From assembly GCA_001642005.1 (NCBI GenBank), contig LWCA01000137.1:1-48484 (forward strand): a stretch of DNA of 48,484 nucleotides, written 5' to 3'. The position numbers and the translations under genes were made by a program. The notes below the pieces were generated by a model. It was not told the DNA's origin, searched no databases, and was given only the letters and a program-made list of their open reading frames with translations. Of this stretch, positions 23,497-34,780 are shown one piece after another. The DNA is from Intoshia linei (Eukaryota > Orthonectida > Rhopaluridae). Numbering within the stretch: position 1 is the stretch's first letter; each line of letters opens with the position of its first letter.

Positions 23497-23958
23497 TAGT
23501 ATACTGTCTATAACTTGTCATTCTTGGGTTTCGAAAAAGTTGGCGAGATAGAGAAAATAAAACTATAGAAACAATACGATGAAGTTAACGATATTAATTA
23601 ATAAATACTTTTAACGGATCACATTTACTAATTATTTCATCGTTTTCAGTATATTCAATGTTTATTCTTCTTTCAAGATGGGGTCATGAATATTTAGCGA
23701 CTTTATGTAACATTTGTAGTCAGGTATTTTTTTATAATTTATATACCTATTCTGATTATTATGTAAATGTTTAAAACGATACAAAATGGTTTATTGCATT
23801 ACTTTTATTTTGGATAGATCCGCAAATATAATGGTATCTCTTAAGGTTAATTTTTTATAAGCATCATATACAGATTCACCTTTTTCAAAATAAATGATAA
23901 TTGTCATTAAAATATTTTTTTTATTAAAAATTAATGGCGAGTTATAGAGAGAATACTG
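23497..23958. mobile_element. TA-flanked Tc1/pogo-type MITE, 462 bp
   Basis: The left terminus TAGTATACTGTCTATAACTT and, inward from the right, CAGTATTCTCTCTATAACTC match at most positions and are bordered by TA on both sides (23495-23496, 23959-23960). No transposase ORF is present. Confidence 0.65.
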
Positions 23959-24348
23959 TACTCTCAATATGATTACATATTTTTACCATTCTCCAACAGA
24001 ATTTAAAGTACAAAGAAATCAAAAAAATGAATACTAAATTGTTTTTTTTACAGTAAATGTCAAAATGAAAATTTTTTGCGTGTTATAACTGTATCAATAG
24101 TAATTTTTTTTAAATATTATGGAACAAATAAATAAAAATACATTTTTAACTAAATGTAAATTACTGTATACAAGTAAGGAATCCTACTTATATTATGTTA
24201 AAATCTTATATATCTTGTAAAAAAAACTGTGACATGATATATTTTTGTCGTTTGTTTTAATTTACGTTATTTACTTGGTTTAATAGAAAATGGTTATATA
24301 AAAGCTGAGAAATATCTATGGAATATATAAACAAACAAAACATTGATA

Positions 24349-26559
24349 ATGAGATTGGATTATTACAACATTTTACAAATTAACCAAAGCAGTGTTGATG
24401 CAGACATAAAAAAAGCGTAATATAAAATTTTGATTAAAATTTTGATTAAAATTTTTTTATTATTAATATAATTTTAATCAATTGATACATTCATTCCGTC
24501 AATTAGATTTAAATTGGTTTTTAGTTACAGAAAACTGGCATTAAAATGGCATCCTTATAAAAATGAAGATTATGCTAGTGCAATCGAAACATTTACGAAA
24601 TTGGCTGAAGCATATGAAATTTTAGTGAATCGTATATAAAAATATTACATTTAAAAAATAAATAAAAGCTAAAACGCGTCAAATATATGACTTGTATGGA
24701 GAGGATAGTCTCAAAAATGGAGTTCCATTTCAATCTGAGGAAGGACAAGGATGGTATAAAGGATATGTTTTTCATAATGACCCCTATTTTACATTCAAAC
24801 AATTTTTCGGCGGAGATAATCCATTTCAAGGTACCATTTTTTATAAATATTTTATTATTTTTTGTTAATTATATTATGATTAGAATTTTACAATGTCGTG
24901 GATCGAGAAAAAAATTTCAATTTTGGAAATGTTAAAGCTTTAAAACCGAAAGTACAAGATAGTCCAGTTATTCGAAACATAGAATTGACTTTGGAAGAAC
25001 TATATCATGGTTGTTTAAAAAAAATGAAAATATCAAGAAGAGTAATTTTTATCGCATATGTGATTCTCAGAAATTGAGGCCTTCAGTGCCAAAAATCCAA
25101 ATTACTTTTTTTTTTAAATAAAATTTTCCTAGAATTTAAAAAAATATACTTTCGTGGATAGTGTTTTATATCATGATCATTAAAATCGCAATTTACAAAA
25201 CTTTTTTTGATTTTATCAAAGCCAAACCACAGATTACTCTCTTTTTGTATTCCTATAATTTAAAAAAATTCACATCCAATATAATCATTTTCAGTTAACA
25301 TACACAAAATATTTGAATCTCACAAATTGACGTCTTCAAGTTTAGAAAAAAGCAATTAAAAAAGCAATTTAGATTTTTTTTATTTGAAAACTACTTATTA
25401 CAAATTGTACTGTATTTTAAACCTAACAATATTTAATAACAATTAGAACTATAATTTAAAAAAACATAAAACTATTATTATCATGTTTATTAGGTATTAA
25501 ATGAAGACGGACACACGTCACACGTAAGAGACAAAATATTGAATATTAACGTAGAAAAAGGTTGGCAAGAGGGAACAAAAGTAATTTTCAAAAACGAAAG
25601 CGATCAAGGTCCAAATTCGATTCCGGGTACGGTATATTGTAAATTTTTTTGCACGAAAATACTAATATTAAATAATGAGAATATTCTTAAACCCAACCAT
25701 TTTTACTAAAAATCCACTTTTAGAAACCCCTAAGGAAAAACCCTATTTTTACCAACCCTTATGGGAAAACCCATTTTAACCAACCTTTTATGTGAAAAAG
25801 AAAATGCAAACAGCGTGCTTGAAGGGCTGAATTTTCTAAAAGAGGTAAACAGTGTATAATTCAAACAATTACGACTGACGAAGGCAAGGCATATCAAAAA
25901 ACTATGGAAACCATTGGTAGTTCCACCATATGGGTTAATTGTTGCTTTAACGTAAAAACTTTAATTGAATCTGATGCTTCCGGGATAACTTGTTTATCAC
26001 TAATCTTTCTATTTGAGAATTCCGCAATTCTGTAAAACTGGATTATTCCCTTAAAGGTTGGTAAAACTGGAATTTTTCCTTTAAAGGTTGGTAAAACTGA
26101 ATTTTTCTTTTTAGTGTTGGTAAATTTTGATTTTTAGTAAAAATGGTTGGATTTAAGTAGACAACTTTAAATAATTATTATAATCTAGCTGACGTGATAT
26201 TCAATATTGAAATAATGCATCACCAAACCTTTCAAAGAAGTGAAAATGATTTAATTTATACAGCGAAAATAAAATTGAGTCAAGCTCTATGCGGTTTGAT
26301 TCTTAATATCGAAACACTGGATAAAAGAATTTTATCTATTCCAATTAATCACATTGTGACGTAAAATATAAATCTATTACATGTAAATATAAAAAATAGA
26401 CCATCCTACAAAAAAATTGTGAATGGAGAAGGAATGCCCATTCATGTCAAAAATCAATCAACTAACGAATATGGAAATTTGATTATTGTATTTGATATTG
26501 AATTTCCAAAAAAGCTTTCTCAAGATAAAAAAAATTTAATAACTTTATCTCTCAAATAA
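24349..26559 (+). CDS. DNAJB13: DNAJB13, axonemal radial-spoke J-domain protein (complete, 7 exons)
   Basis: Sperm- and cilium-specific member of the DNAJB family, associated with the radial-spoke neck of 9+2 axonemes. Exons: 24349-24416, 24525-24631, 24669-24830, 24884-25041, 25494-25626, 26189-26360, 26400-26559; they splice in phase to 319 aa (human 316). The J domain opens MRLDYYNILQINQSSVDADI; the HPD tripeptide needed to stimulate Hsp70 is H32-P33-Y34, and human DNAJB13 also lacks HPD. Next come YVFHNDPY and FFGGDNPF (typical of DNAJB13), then the C-terminal domains with LEELYHGCLKKMKISRR, VLNEDG, SDQGPNSIPADVIF, SIPINHIVTPSYKK, GEGMP and LSQDKKNLI. Introns 4 (452 nt) and 5 (562 nt) contain a family A copy and a TTAA-flanked element; the others are 37-108 nt. 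AATAAA follows the stop by 19 nt. IFT56 follows 447 bp downstream. Confidence 0.96.
25045..25440 (+). repeat. Partial family A repeat in DNAJB13 intron 4
   Basis: Shows the internal modules GTGCCAAAAATCCAAATTAC, CCTAGAATTTAAAAAAATAT and TTAACATACACAAAATATTT seen in other copies. Its insertion explains why this intron is 452 nt while most neighbours are near 40 nt. Confidence 0.5.
25687..26156. mobile_element. TTAA-flanked TIR element in DNAJB13 intron 5
   Basis: Inverted ends ACCCAACCATTTTTACTAAA (left) and ATCCAACCATTTTTACTAAA (inward from the right) match at 23 of 24 positions over 24 bp and are bordered by TTAA on both sides. Inside each arm are subterminal direct repeats of the type TTTTACCAACCTT-AAAGGAAAA. 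These resemble family B, so B copies elsewhere may be arms of the same element type. No transposase ORF. Confidence 0.65.
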
Positions 26560-26578
26560 TGTCCAATATAAATATTTT

Positions 26579-26584
26579 AATAAA
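26579..26584 (+). terminator. Polyadenylation signal AATAAA of DNAJB13
   Basis: Canonical AATAAA beginning 20 nt past the stop codon, in the context TTTTAATAAAAATTT. In such AT-rich DNA the hexamer is frequent, but the spacing fits. Confidence 0.5.
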
Positions 26585-26839
26585 AATTTAGTTTAAACTT
26601 TTAATAATAATACATAATATAATAATGCATACATGTACTTTTGTACTAATTTACACTTGAATTTCAAAATGCAAGTAATGAATATGGAAATTTGTAATTT
26701 TGGTGAGTTTTTATTGAATCGTTCAACTATGTTTAAATCTTGGTTTTATTAAATTTGTAAAAACAAACAATGACTATCAAATATTTCATGATGAATAATA
26801 ATTTAATCTTCATTTTATATGGATAAATTCAGTTGTTTG

Positions 26840-26856
26840 GTAGCGATAGGTAAAAC
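26840..26856 (+). promoter_or_regulatory. Weak X-box (RFX) candidate upstream of IFT56
   Basis: GTAGCG-ATA-GGTAAA about 150 bp before the IFT56 ATG resembles the two RFX half sites (GTNRCC, RGYAAC) with one mismatch each and a 3-nt spacer. Many ciliary genes carry an X-box in this position. Weak match. Confidence 0.25.
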
Positions 26857-27006
26857 TTTGATTCAGTTGGATTCCAGAGTCGTCAAAATTTTACTATAAA
26901 TAAATTTGTAAATATTGTACAATTCTTACAGTATGATTCATGATTCAAACAAATGGTAACCAAGTTCAATTTTGGAAAATTTTAAATTTTGCGTTTTAAT
27001 TTATAA

Positions 27007-30000
27007 ATGGTACTGTTTTATTAAACCACTTTTAATTTACCATCTTAAAAACTGATTAACTGTTTAAATTTAGTTATTATCAAGGTCCAATGTTAAAATT
27101 GGAGAAAGTTTATTGGAAAAGGATAAAGATTTGTTTTCTTTTGAAGATTACGTTGAAAAACGGGACTATTCTGCTGCCATTACTCTACTAAATGTACATT
27201 TTTATTAAAATTATACTATTCAAAATTTAATGATAACGTAGTTTCATGAAAGTTTCAAGCCTTTAATAGGGAATTTGGAGGAATGGTTAGCGTATTGTAA
27301 TTTTCATGCTGGAGACTACAATAATTGCTTACAGGTACAAATTTATGCCATACCATCAAACTAAGACTGATTTTTTAAAAATTTCAACAAAATATATAAA
27401 AATTAGGATTTGCGAATTTAATTTAGTCAGATGATTTTATATCACGTTGATCCGTTCAGAATTAAAAAGTTTGGTGGTCATTATATTAATATAGTGTATT
27501 AATAAAAGCTAAAATTATTAATATAAGATTTATGAAAAGATTCAGAAAAATAAAAAATTTGAATCTAAAAATTATAAAGATTTTTATTTAAATTACGCTT
27601 GTGTATTATTTATGATGGGAGAATACGAAAAAGTTGAAGAAATTATCAAAAAAGGTATTATTTTAATTATAATTAATATTACATGAATTAAGAATTAAGT
27701 AAGAATTTATTTATTTTTGAATTTACATAATTATTAGAAAAAAATTCTCCGTTGAGAAATCGGTTGGCTATACACGTTTACAACAAACTGATTAAAGAAC
27801 GAGAAATGATGGAATATCATGGACACATTGAAAATGTTGTTGAAGACAAATTAACTATGGCCGCTGTACATTATTTGAGAACAAATTTTCAGGATTCTAT
27901 AGATATCTATAAACGTCTTTTGTTAGAAAACAGGTATTAATTTTTATTAAATTTAATGGTTACAGAAAAATTGGTTTGAAGGTATTTTGGGGTTAGTTAA
28001 TTTAGTGGTTTCTAACTGAACAATATCGCCCAGGGGTGATTTTTAAATTTTTGGTACATTAGTAATTCACTAATATTAATATCACAAAATCTCTAAAATC
28101 TACAATGTACATTGTACATTGGGGTATCCACCTTTGATGTGTTTTTTTTATTAGAAAACCCATTTTTCATGTAGATGTCTTTTTAATTTCAGTATTGGTT
28201 TGCCCATGTTTTGTGGACTATTTTGTTTTTTTAAATTAAATTCTAGTTCATTTATTTTGGTTTTTACGAAATTCATTTTGAGTTGATAATATATTAAAAA
28301 TTATTTTCCAACGGGAATGCGCAGATTTCTGGAGTTAAAATTTCGTATTTATATAAAATGGAATAAGTAGTATCAGATTAATCTTTTTTTTAAATTATAG
28401 ACCGTTAATTATTTCACATTTTTTGCTTTAATAAAATAGTTTCGAATTGAAAAAAATGACTATTAAAGTGCTTTTTTGACCATTAAGGTATCACTTTAGT
28501 AGATTGAAAATTTTTATGTGTATTAACTGGATATAACTGCATAATCTGTATTTAATTTAATTTAATCTGTTTTAATTTTTCAAAAAAGAGTAATCTGGGT
28601 TTTTGACTGTAAAAATTATCTTTTTTGAGGTTACCATTTATGATAATGCTTATGAATTTAAAAGCCATCCTAGAATTTATCCTTACTTATATAATATGCT
28701 ATGCTATATTTGTTTGTCTATGTGTTACTGTTTATTTCAATAACTACCAGTCTTAGAATTTTATAAAGTCCACATTTCAATTACAGTTTTTTTCCGGGAC
28801 ATATAATAAGATAAATTTTAACCTCTCAAACTCACATCTTATGAATTAAAAACCGCAATTGTCCTTTTTTTTGAAATTCGAACAAGTTGGAGAATTTAAA
28901 ATAATATATACGCTTTGACGGATTTGAAAATCATAATCATTATCATAAATTTAAATAAATTATATCTTCAGGGCCAAAACCATAAATGACCCTTTTTTTA
29001 TGAAAACAACCCTAGAATTTAAAAAAATAAAATAAAAAAATAATAAATAAAATTTACAAGTGGTACAGTTGTATCTTGTTAACACATAAAAAAAATATTA
29101 ATTCGAACAAGTGACGACTTCATGTTTAAAAAAGCATGTTAGTATTCATATATTTTTTTTCCAAAATATTTTATTAAAACAAAAAATGTGAAATAATTAA
29201 CGGTCCGAAAATTAAAAAAAAAAAATTATTATGATAGAGCTTATTTCAATTGATATAAATACAAAATTTTAACCCCTGAAATCTACGCATTCTCAGTGAA
29301 AAATAATTTTTAATATATTATCAACCAATATTTTTCTAATATTTCGATTAAAATAAAAATTTAAAAGGTAAATATTGATCCTACAATTTCAAAAAAAATG
29401 TGCAGTGAACGTCTACACATTTCCAATTATAATAAAAATCTATATAATTCATTTCTTCGGAATTTTTATATAGGATTTTTAAGTTAGATTTTCAACGTAA
29501 ATTTATCTTTTTGGTATAATAAAAATGCAACCTACACTCTTGTCAATCTTTAAAGGAGTTGACCCAAACTAGTTTCACATGGACCCGTCATTTCACATTA
29601 AATTTGAATTTTAATTTAAAGAGAATTATTTCTATTTTAATTTTTTTAATTTTAGAGAAAATTATGCGATTCATTTTTATGTGGCTCAAAATTACTACAA
29701 AATGGAATATTTTGAATTGTCTCAGGTAATTTGTTTTTGTATTAACATTTGTTAACTAAAATTACAAATTAGGAATGTCTCGCAAATTATTTACGACAAT
29801 ATAGTGACAGTATAATCGCTTTAAATTTAAAAGCGTGTAATCTATACAAACTTTTCAAGGAAAAGGCAGCAGAGGTTTAAATTTGAATTTGTTAATTTAT
29901 AAATTATAATTGTCTACCGATTTATCATTCGATATTTAGAACATTATTTACGAAATTTTTGAAAAATTAAATAGAAACGGAGAACAACAATTTTGTTTTG

Positions 30001-33000
30001 CTCAAGATTTATTAAACCACAATTTGGTAGTTTTCAGAAACGGTGAAGGTGCTCTCAATATTTTGCCAAAACTGATTCATCTTATTCCTGAAGCTAAATT
30101 TAACTTGATAATCTACTATCTAAAAAATAGTATACTATTTATTATAATTATTATTATTAATTAAAATGATTGATACATGTATGCATGTAATGTATTGCAT
30201 AAATTGTAATTGATGTCAATCGTTTTGTCAAATTCTTCAAGTTTTGTACGTTTGTTATCACGCAATACACTTGACAATATACAATTTACTTTTCACCTTT
30301 CCATTTTTATTAGATGTCTTGGATGAAGCTCAAAAATTAGTCAATACAATCAAACCAAAAAAACCAATTGAATACACATTACATGCAATTCTTAATGTCA
30401 TGATTGGACAACAGAATGAATCTGTACATTTTAAAGTGTCTTTTAATGTATAATTTTGTTTAGAGGCAACATTTAAAAATGGCACAACAGTACTTTCAAG
30501 TAGGTAAATGTGCAATATGATTTCTATGAACATTTATATTTAGTGGGTGGATCAAAATCTGAATGTGACACTATTCAAGGCAGGCAAGCAACCGCATCAT
30601 GTTATTTATTGTTGAGACAATTTGACAATGCATTGTTGTATATGACATCTATCAAGGTACAAATTGATGGTTTGAGACAGACATTTAAAAAAAATTTAGA
30701 CGTATTTTACAAATGATGATGTATTCAGTTTTAATATGGCCCAAGCTAAAGCAGGAATTGGCAGATATGATGAAGCGGAAGAAGTAACTTATTCAATTTA
30801 AAATCAATTACCAATTTCATATCTTCAAGTTCTTTTTTTAATATTTCTAATCATTGTACATTATATGATATTTCGTTTTCTTTCATTGTATCTAAAAATG
30901 ACACAAGCAAAAGGCATATTTTATGTAAAGTACTCATCATTGAGCAAGCATCATTAATCTATTTTGAAAATATTTTTTGATAATTTTACTCAGGATTATC
31001 GATCTAAAATTCTTCAAACATTTCTGATACCTGACGTTATGTCACGTTAGTGCAATGCAATGCTACATGACAAACAACGTATACAATGTATACCAGGAGT
31101 TACCAAAGTGGCCGATACAATGTACAATCATTACAAGTTTAAAAATTAAAAAAAAATCTTTTTTTTTATTTTTTATCTTGACAGTCCATATCCAGATGGT
31201 ATTACCCACCTATTAACTTTTAAAAGATATTTGATCACTCCCACCCGTTATAATCATATAATTAAAATGCGTAAATAAAGATCAAACTATCTAATAATCA
31301 GAGCCAAAGCCCAGATTACCCTTTTTTAAAAAATGAAAATAGTCGTCGAATTTTAAAAAAACTTACAGTGTATACAGATATGTCCAGTTAACACACATAA
31401 AAAATTTAAACCTGACAAAGTAACGCCTTCGCGGTAAAATTTTATTATTTAATTTATTTTTTCGGTCCATTTAAAAAAGGTCCGCCTCTGCATAAATAGA
31501 TGCTATTTGTAAGAAGTACATAACAGTCAAATTAGTACATGATAAAAAGATAATTTTTTTATATTTTTGGCCATTGGAGGTGACATGTTATCACAGGTAT
31601 ATTTCCCATATTTGTACTTTTTTAATATAAAACATTTTCTTAAAAATATATATTTAGACATTTTTACTTATACAAGACGAACAAATTAAAAGAGAATACA
31701 CTTTTATTTCATGGCTAGTTAGATGTTGTAATTAATTAATGTACTAATAAATACACTAAATTAACGAAAACTAAAATTTTGATAAAATAACATTAAAATA
31801 AAAAATATTTTAGATATAATGCTGAAAAAACCACGTCTAGCGTGGGAATTATATTTAAAAACCGAAAGTACATTTGATTCCTTTAAACTCTTAGAATTGA
31901 TTGCTAATGATTGTTACAAGGTAAACATTTTATAATCATAATAAATATAATATATATATAAAATAAATATAATTATAATAAATTTTATATTATGATGACC
32001 CATCCATCACTTTCCTATTATTTGAAATTAATAGGTGATGTTAGAAAAAAATTTCGCGCCACATACGAAAATTTTTTCACTCTAGCAAGGTATCGTTAAA
32101 AAAAGTTGTCAATATCATTATTATACATTTTGTCTAATAGACAGTCTATATCGGGTTCACTATTTACATCTACCCGCGCCCACTCTTGACTCTCAATGTT
32201 TCTGATTGTATGTAGGGATGTTTGATATGATTTTAGTACGTTTTGACTGTGAAAACGTTAATTACGAAGATTAAATTTTTTTCTGTATATCTACTAGGAT
32301 TTAATTTTTTTCATTTGATTTGATTTAATTAATTGATGTAGTTTTTTTTAATTTTTCAATGATAAAAAAAATGATGAATAAAAAAAAAATTAAAATGTAA
32401 ATCTTAAAGTAAAATGTATCTTAATTTTTGTACCGGAAAAAATTGATTTACATTTTGTGTTTTTTAAATTTCTGGGACTCATTTTTCTAAATAAATGATT
32501 ACACACGGATAGACATATTTATAGCAACTGTAACTCTATTTTTCATTTTTTAAAAAAATTTATCATACTCATGATATAAAAAACTATTCCAAAATTTATC
32601 CTTACTTAAATAAAATGCTTTGTTTTTCTATGTGTGTGTTATCGTTTATTTCAATAACTATCAGTTTTAGCATTTTATAAAGTTCACATTTCTAATTTAG
32701 TTTTCTCTGGAGGTAAAGTAAGATAAATTTCAACCTCCGAAACTAACATTTTACGGGTAAAAAAGCCCAATATTATTTTTTTTTTGAAAATCAAACGATT
32801 TCGAGAATTTAAAAAAATAAATGCTCTGATAAGGATTTTAAAATCATAAATATTATCATAAATTTAAATTTTAAAAAAAATCTTCAGGTTTAAAAAAGCA
32901 CTTTAGTATTTCATTAGAACTAAAAAAATGGAATAATTAACAGTTCGAAAATTAAAAAAAATCGATTATTCTGATAGAGCTTATTCCAGTTGATATAATT

Positions 33001-34651
33001 ACAAAATTTCAACCCCAGAAATCTACGCATTCCCGGTGAAAAATAATTTTTAATATATTATCAACCAATAAAAATGATCCTACAATTTCAAAAAAAATGT
33101 GCATTGAACGTCTACAGATGTTCAATAAAGAAATATTGGTGAAAATCTATATAATTCATTCCTTCGAATTTTTTTCATTGCTACGCAATTTTTCTTTCTC
33201 AAATACACATTTTTAAAAAATTTACGAAATTTATTTTAAAACTACAGCAACTAAAACTACAACTTTGTTATCATCATTTTTGTATTTATTATAATACTTT
33301 CCAATGTTGGTAAAATTCATCCGAAATATGTTTTTAAACTGCTACTTTAATTAATTATTAACCGTTAATTATTGATGCAAAATTAATATTTTTTACTCGT
33401 CGAAAGAAGATACTGAATATACAGGTTTATTTACAGTTTTATTTTTTATGGAATTTAAGCTCAATATTTATTTTGACAATTTTTAGGATTTACTATTTTG
33501 GCTTTATTTTTAAAATCATACACTCAGTATCTCTAATTAATTGAATTAATGGGATCACAAAATTATTTTTAAAATGCTATACAAAAGTGATAACTAAATA
33601 AAATTAAGTAGGATTATTCATTTTAAATACGGTTAACCGTTTACTGTCCAGCGTTCCATTAATGGAACACTTGTTTTAATTATTCATAGCGGCTCAATTA
33701 TATGATATTTATCAATTAATAAAAATGAATTAGATTTATTAAAATACGAAGGTAATGTTAAATTCAAGTTTAGGAATGACTAAATGATTTTCAATAATGA
33801 GTACCATTTTTAATTAAGATTTTATTATTGAATTTTTTTTTGGTATAATTAGATAAGTCAGGCAGAGCTAGGTGCTGATTGTACGTAGTACAAAACAGCC
33901 AAGCTAGTGTTTTATAAAATTCCGCGATTCTTTTAAATTTTTTTGAAAAGATAGTTTTTAGTTTTGGGCATGAAGATGTTTTGAGATTGAGATTTACGAT
34001 AATGGTAAGATTTTAATAACTGTCCAAGAATGTATTTTTTTTAAATTCTAGGTCTCATTTAATTTTGAAAAAGGGGCTTTGGGTTTTTAACCCTGAAAGA
34101 CCAATTTTTTAAGATGACATTTACGATATAACCTCACTCTCGAAAGACTATTAGAAATTAGTTTTTTTAAAACTCTATACCTCTTACTTTCTTAAATAAA
34201 CTAGAACAAACTAAGATACATACATTTTTAGCTAAATTACTTTATATAAGTTAGACTTTTTCATGGATTTGTGTTTGTTCAAATCAACTTTTCCAAAAAA
34301 TTGATTAAAATGTAGATTGGCGAACTGTGCTGTATTTCGTTTGAATAACTTTATTTAGATGGGACATTTTTTTTATGCAGCAAAAGCATTCGACGAATTG
34401 GATAAAATGGATTCGGACAATGATTTCTGGGTAGCCAAAAGAGGTGCATGTATTGGTGCATTTCAAATGGCTGTTGCGCAAAAGGATAACACTGAAAACC
34501 AGTAATAAATAACTATAAAATGTTGACATTGATTATAAACTTGTGTAGAGAAAATTTAAAGATAATTTTGGACATTCTCAATGAAACAAACACCCCTCAA
34601 AGTGATCATATTTCGTTGATAATAAAAGGGTGGCTGACGAATGAATTATAA
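27007..34651 (+). CDS. IFT56: IFT56 (TTC26), intraflagellar transport complex B TPR protein (complete, 16 exons)
   Basis: Peripheral subunit of IFT-B, required for moving motility components into cilia. Exons: 27007-27009, 27074-27193, 27242-27334, 27528-27654, 27738-27933, 29656-29725, 29773-29874, 29940-30129, 30314-30423, 30464-30503, 30544-30656, 30700-30783, 31658-31727, 31814-31920, 34359-34501, 34549-34651. All phases join, giving 556 aa (human 554). The sequence is built from TPR helices; conserved blocks include [129 protein letters not shown] and [11 protein letters not shown]. The ATG forms a one-codon coding exon; the next exon opens LLSRSN, aligning with MLSRAK of the human protein. 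Three introns (1722, 874, 2438 nt) hold repeats; eight of the others are 30-65 nt. Confidence 0.96.
28270..29335. repeat. Head-to-head family A pair forming a long imperfect inverted repeat in IFT56 intron 5
   Basis: The left arm (about 28270-28680) and right arm (about 28900-29335) carry the same landmarks in mirrored order. Examples are GATAATATATTAAAAATTAT at 28277 against its complement near 29320, GTTAATTATTTCACATTTTT at 28405 against AAATGTGAAATAATTAAC near 29185, and GCGCAGATTTCTGG against the complement of its variant near 29283. The ~220-bp spacer contains the family head CCTTACTTATATAATATGCT. As part of the IFT56 pre-mRNA this could fold into a long hairpin. Confidence 0.6.
29490..29640 (+). 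repeat. Repeat segment shared with 22230-22400
   Basis: CTTTAAAGGAGTTGACCCAA followed by a TTTCACATGGACCCGTCATT-like segment matches 22290-22345 in the same orientation. It is probably the outer part of a family A element. Confidence 0.4.
31290..31440 (+). repeat. Family A fragment in IFT56 intron 12
   Basis: Contains the family modules GAGCCAAAGCCCAGATTACC, GTCGAATTTTAAAAAAACTT and TTAACACACATAAAAAATTT. It accounts for part of the unusual 874-nt intron. Confidence 0.45.
32590..33190 (+). repeat. Family A copy in IFT56 intron 14
   Basis: Begins with the head ATCCTTACTTAAATAAAATG, then GTGTGTGTTATCGTTTATTT, followed by the standard modules and the ATCTACGCATTCCCGGTGAA segment. A second, minus-oriented family A copy lies at 33840-34260 in the same intron. 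Confidence 0.55.
33633..33668. repeat. piggyBac-like end with 16-bp perfect palindrome
   Basis: TTAACCGTTTACTGTCCAGC is followed directly by the perfect palindrome GTTCCATTAATGGAAC (33653-33668). TTAA plus a palindrome near the terminus is common in piggyBac-type ends. The opposite end is not identified. Confidence 0.4.
33840..34260 (-). repeat. Family A copy, minus orientation, IFT56 intron 14
   Basis: Opens with the tail motif GGTATAATTAGATAAGTCAG...GAGCTAGGTGCTG...GTACGTAGTAC and ends near ACTTTATATAAGTTAGACTT, the inverted head. Together with 32590-33190 it is an inverted pair within one 2.4-kb intron. Confidence 0.5.
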
Positions 34652-34672
34652 AATACTTTCATTGTCATTGAA

Positions 34673-34678
34673 AATAAA
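34673..34678 (+). terminator. Polyadenylation signal AATAAA of IFT56
   Basis: AATAAA (context GAAAATAAACATT) starts 22 nt after the IFT56 stop, in the 129-bp gap before the converging MEF2 gene. Confidence 0.5.
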
Positions 34679-34780
34679 CATTAAAACTACTTGATTATCA
34701 TTTATAACTATAATTGTAATATAAGGAGACTGTTGGAAATAAAAAGATGAAATATAAAAAAATAAATATGTATTAAATAG

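Larger units (their letters stand above)
22000..24348. other. Repeat-rich intergenic region upstream of DNAJB13
   Basis: Contains the complete family A element (22146-22839), a family A-related fragment (22900-23290), a TA-flanked element (23497-23958) and unique AT-rich sequence. No exon is recognised. Just before the DNAJB13 ATG is ATAAACAAACA (24328-24338), which matches the forkhead RYAAAYA core; FOXJ1 drives motile-cilium genes, but such matches are common in AT-rich DNA. Confidence 0.4.

Noticed and set aside
30330-30533. 67-codon minus-strand frame in IFT56
   Set aside because: Antisense shadow of conserved IFT56 exons 9 and 10.
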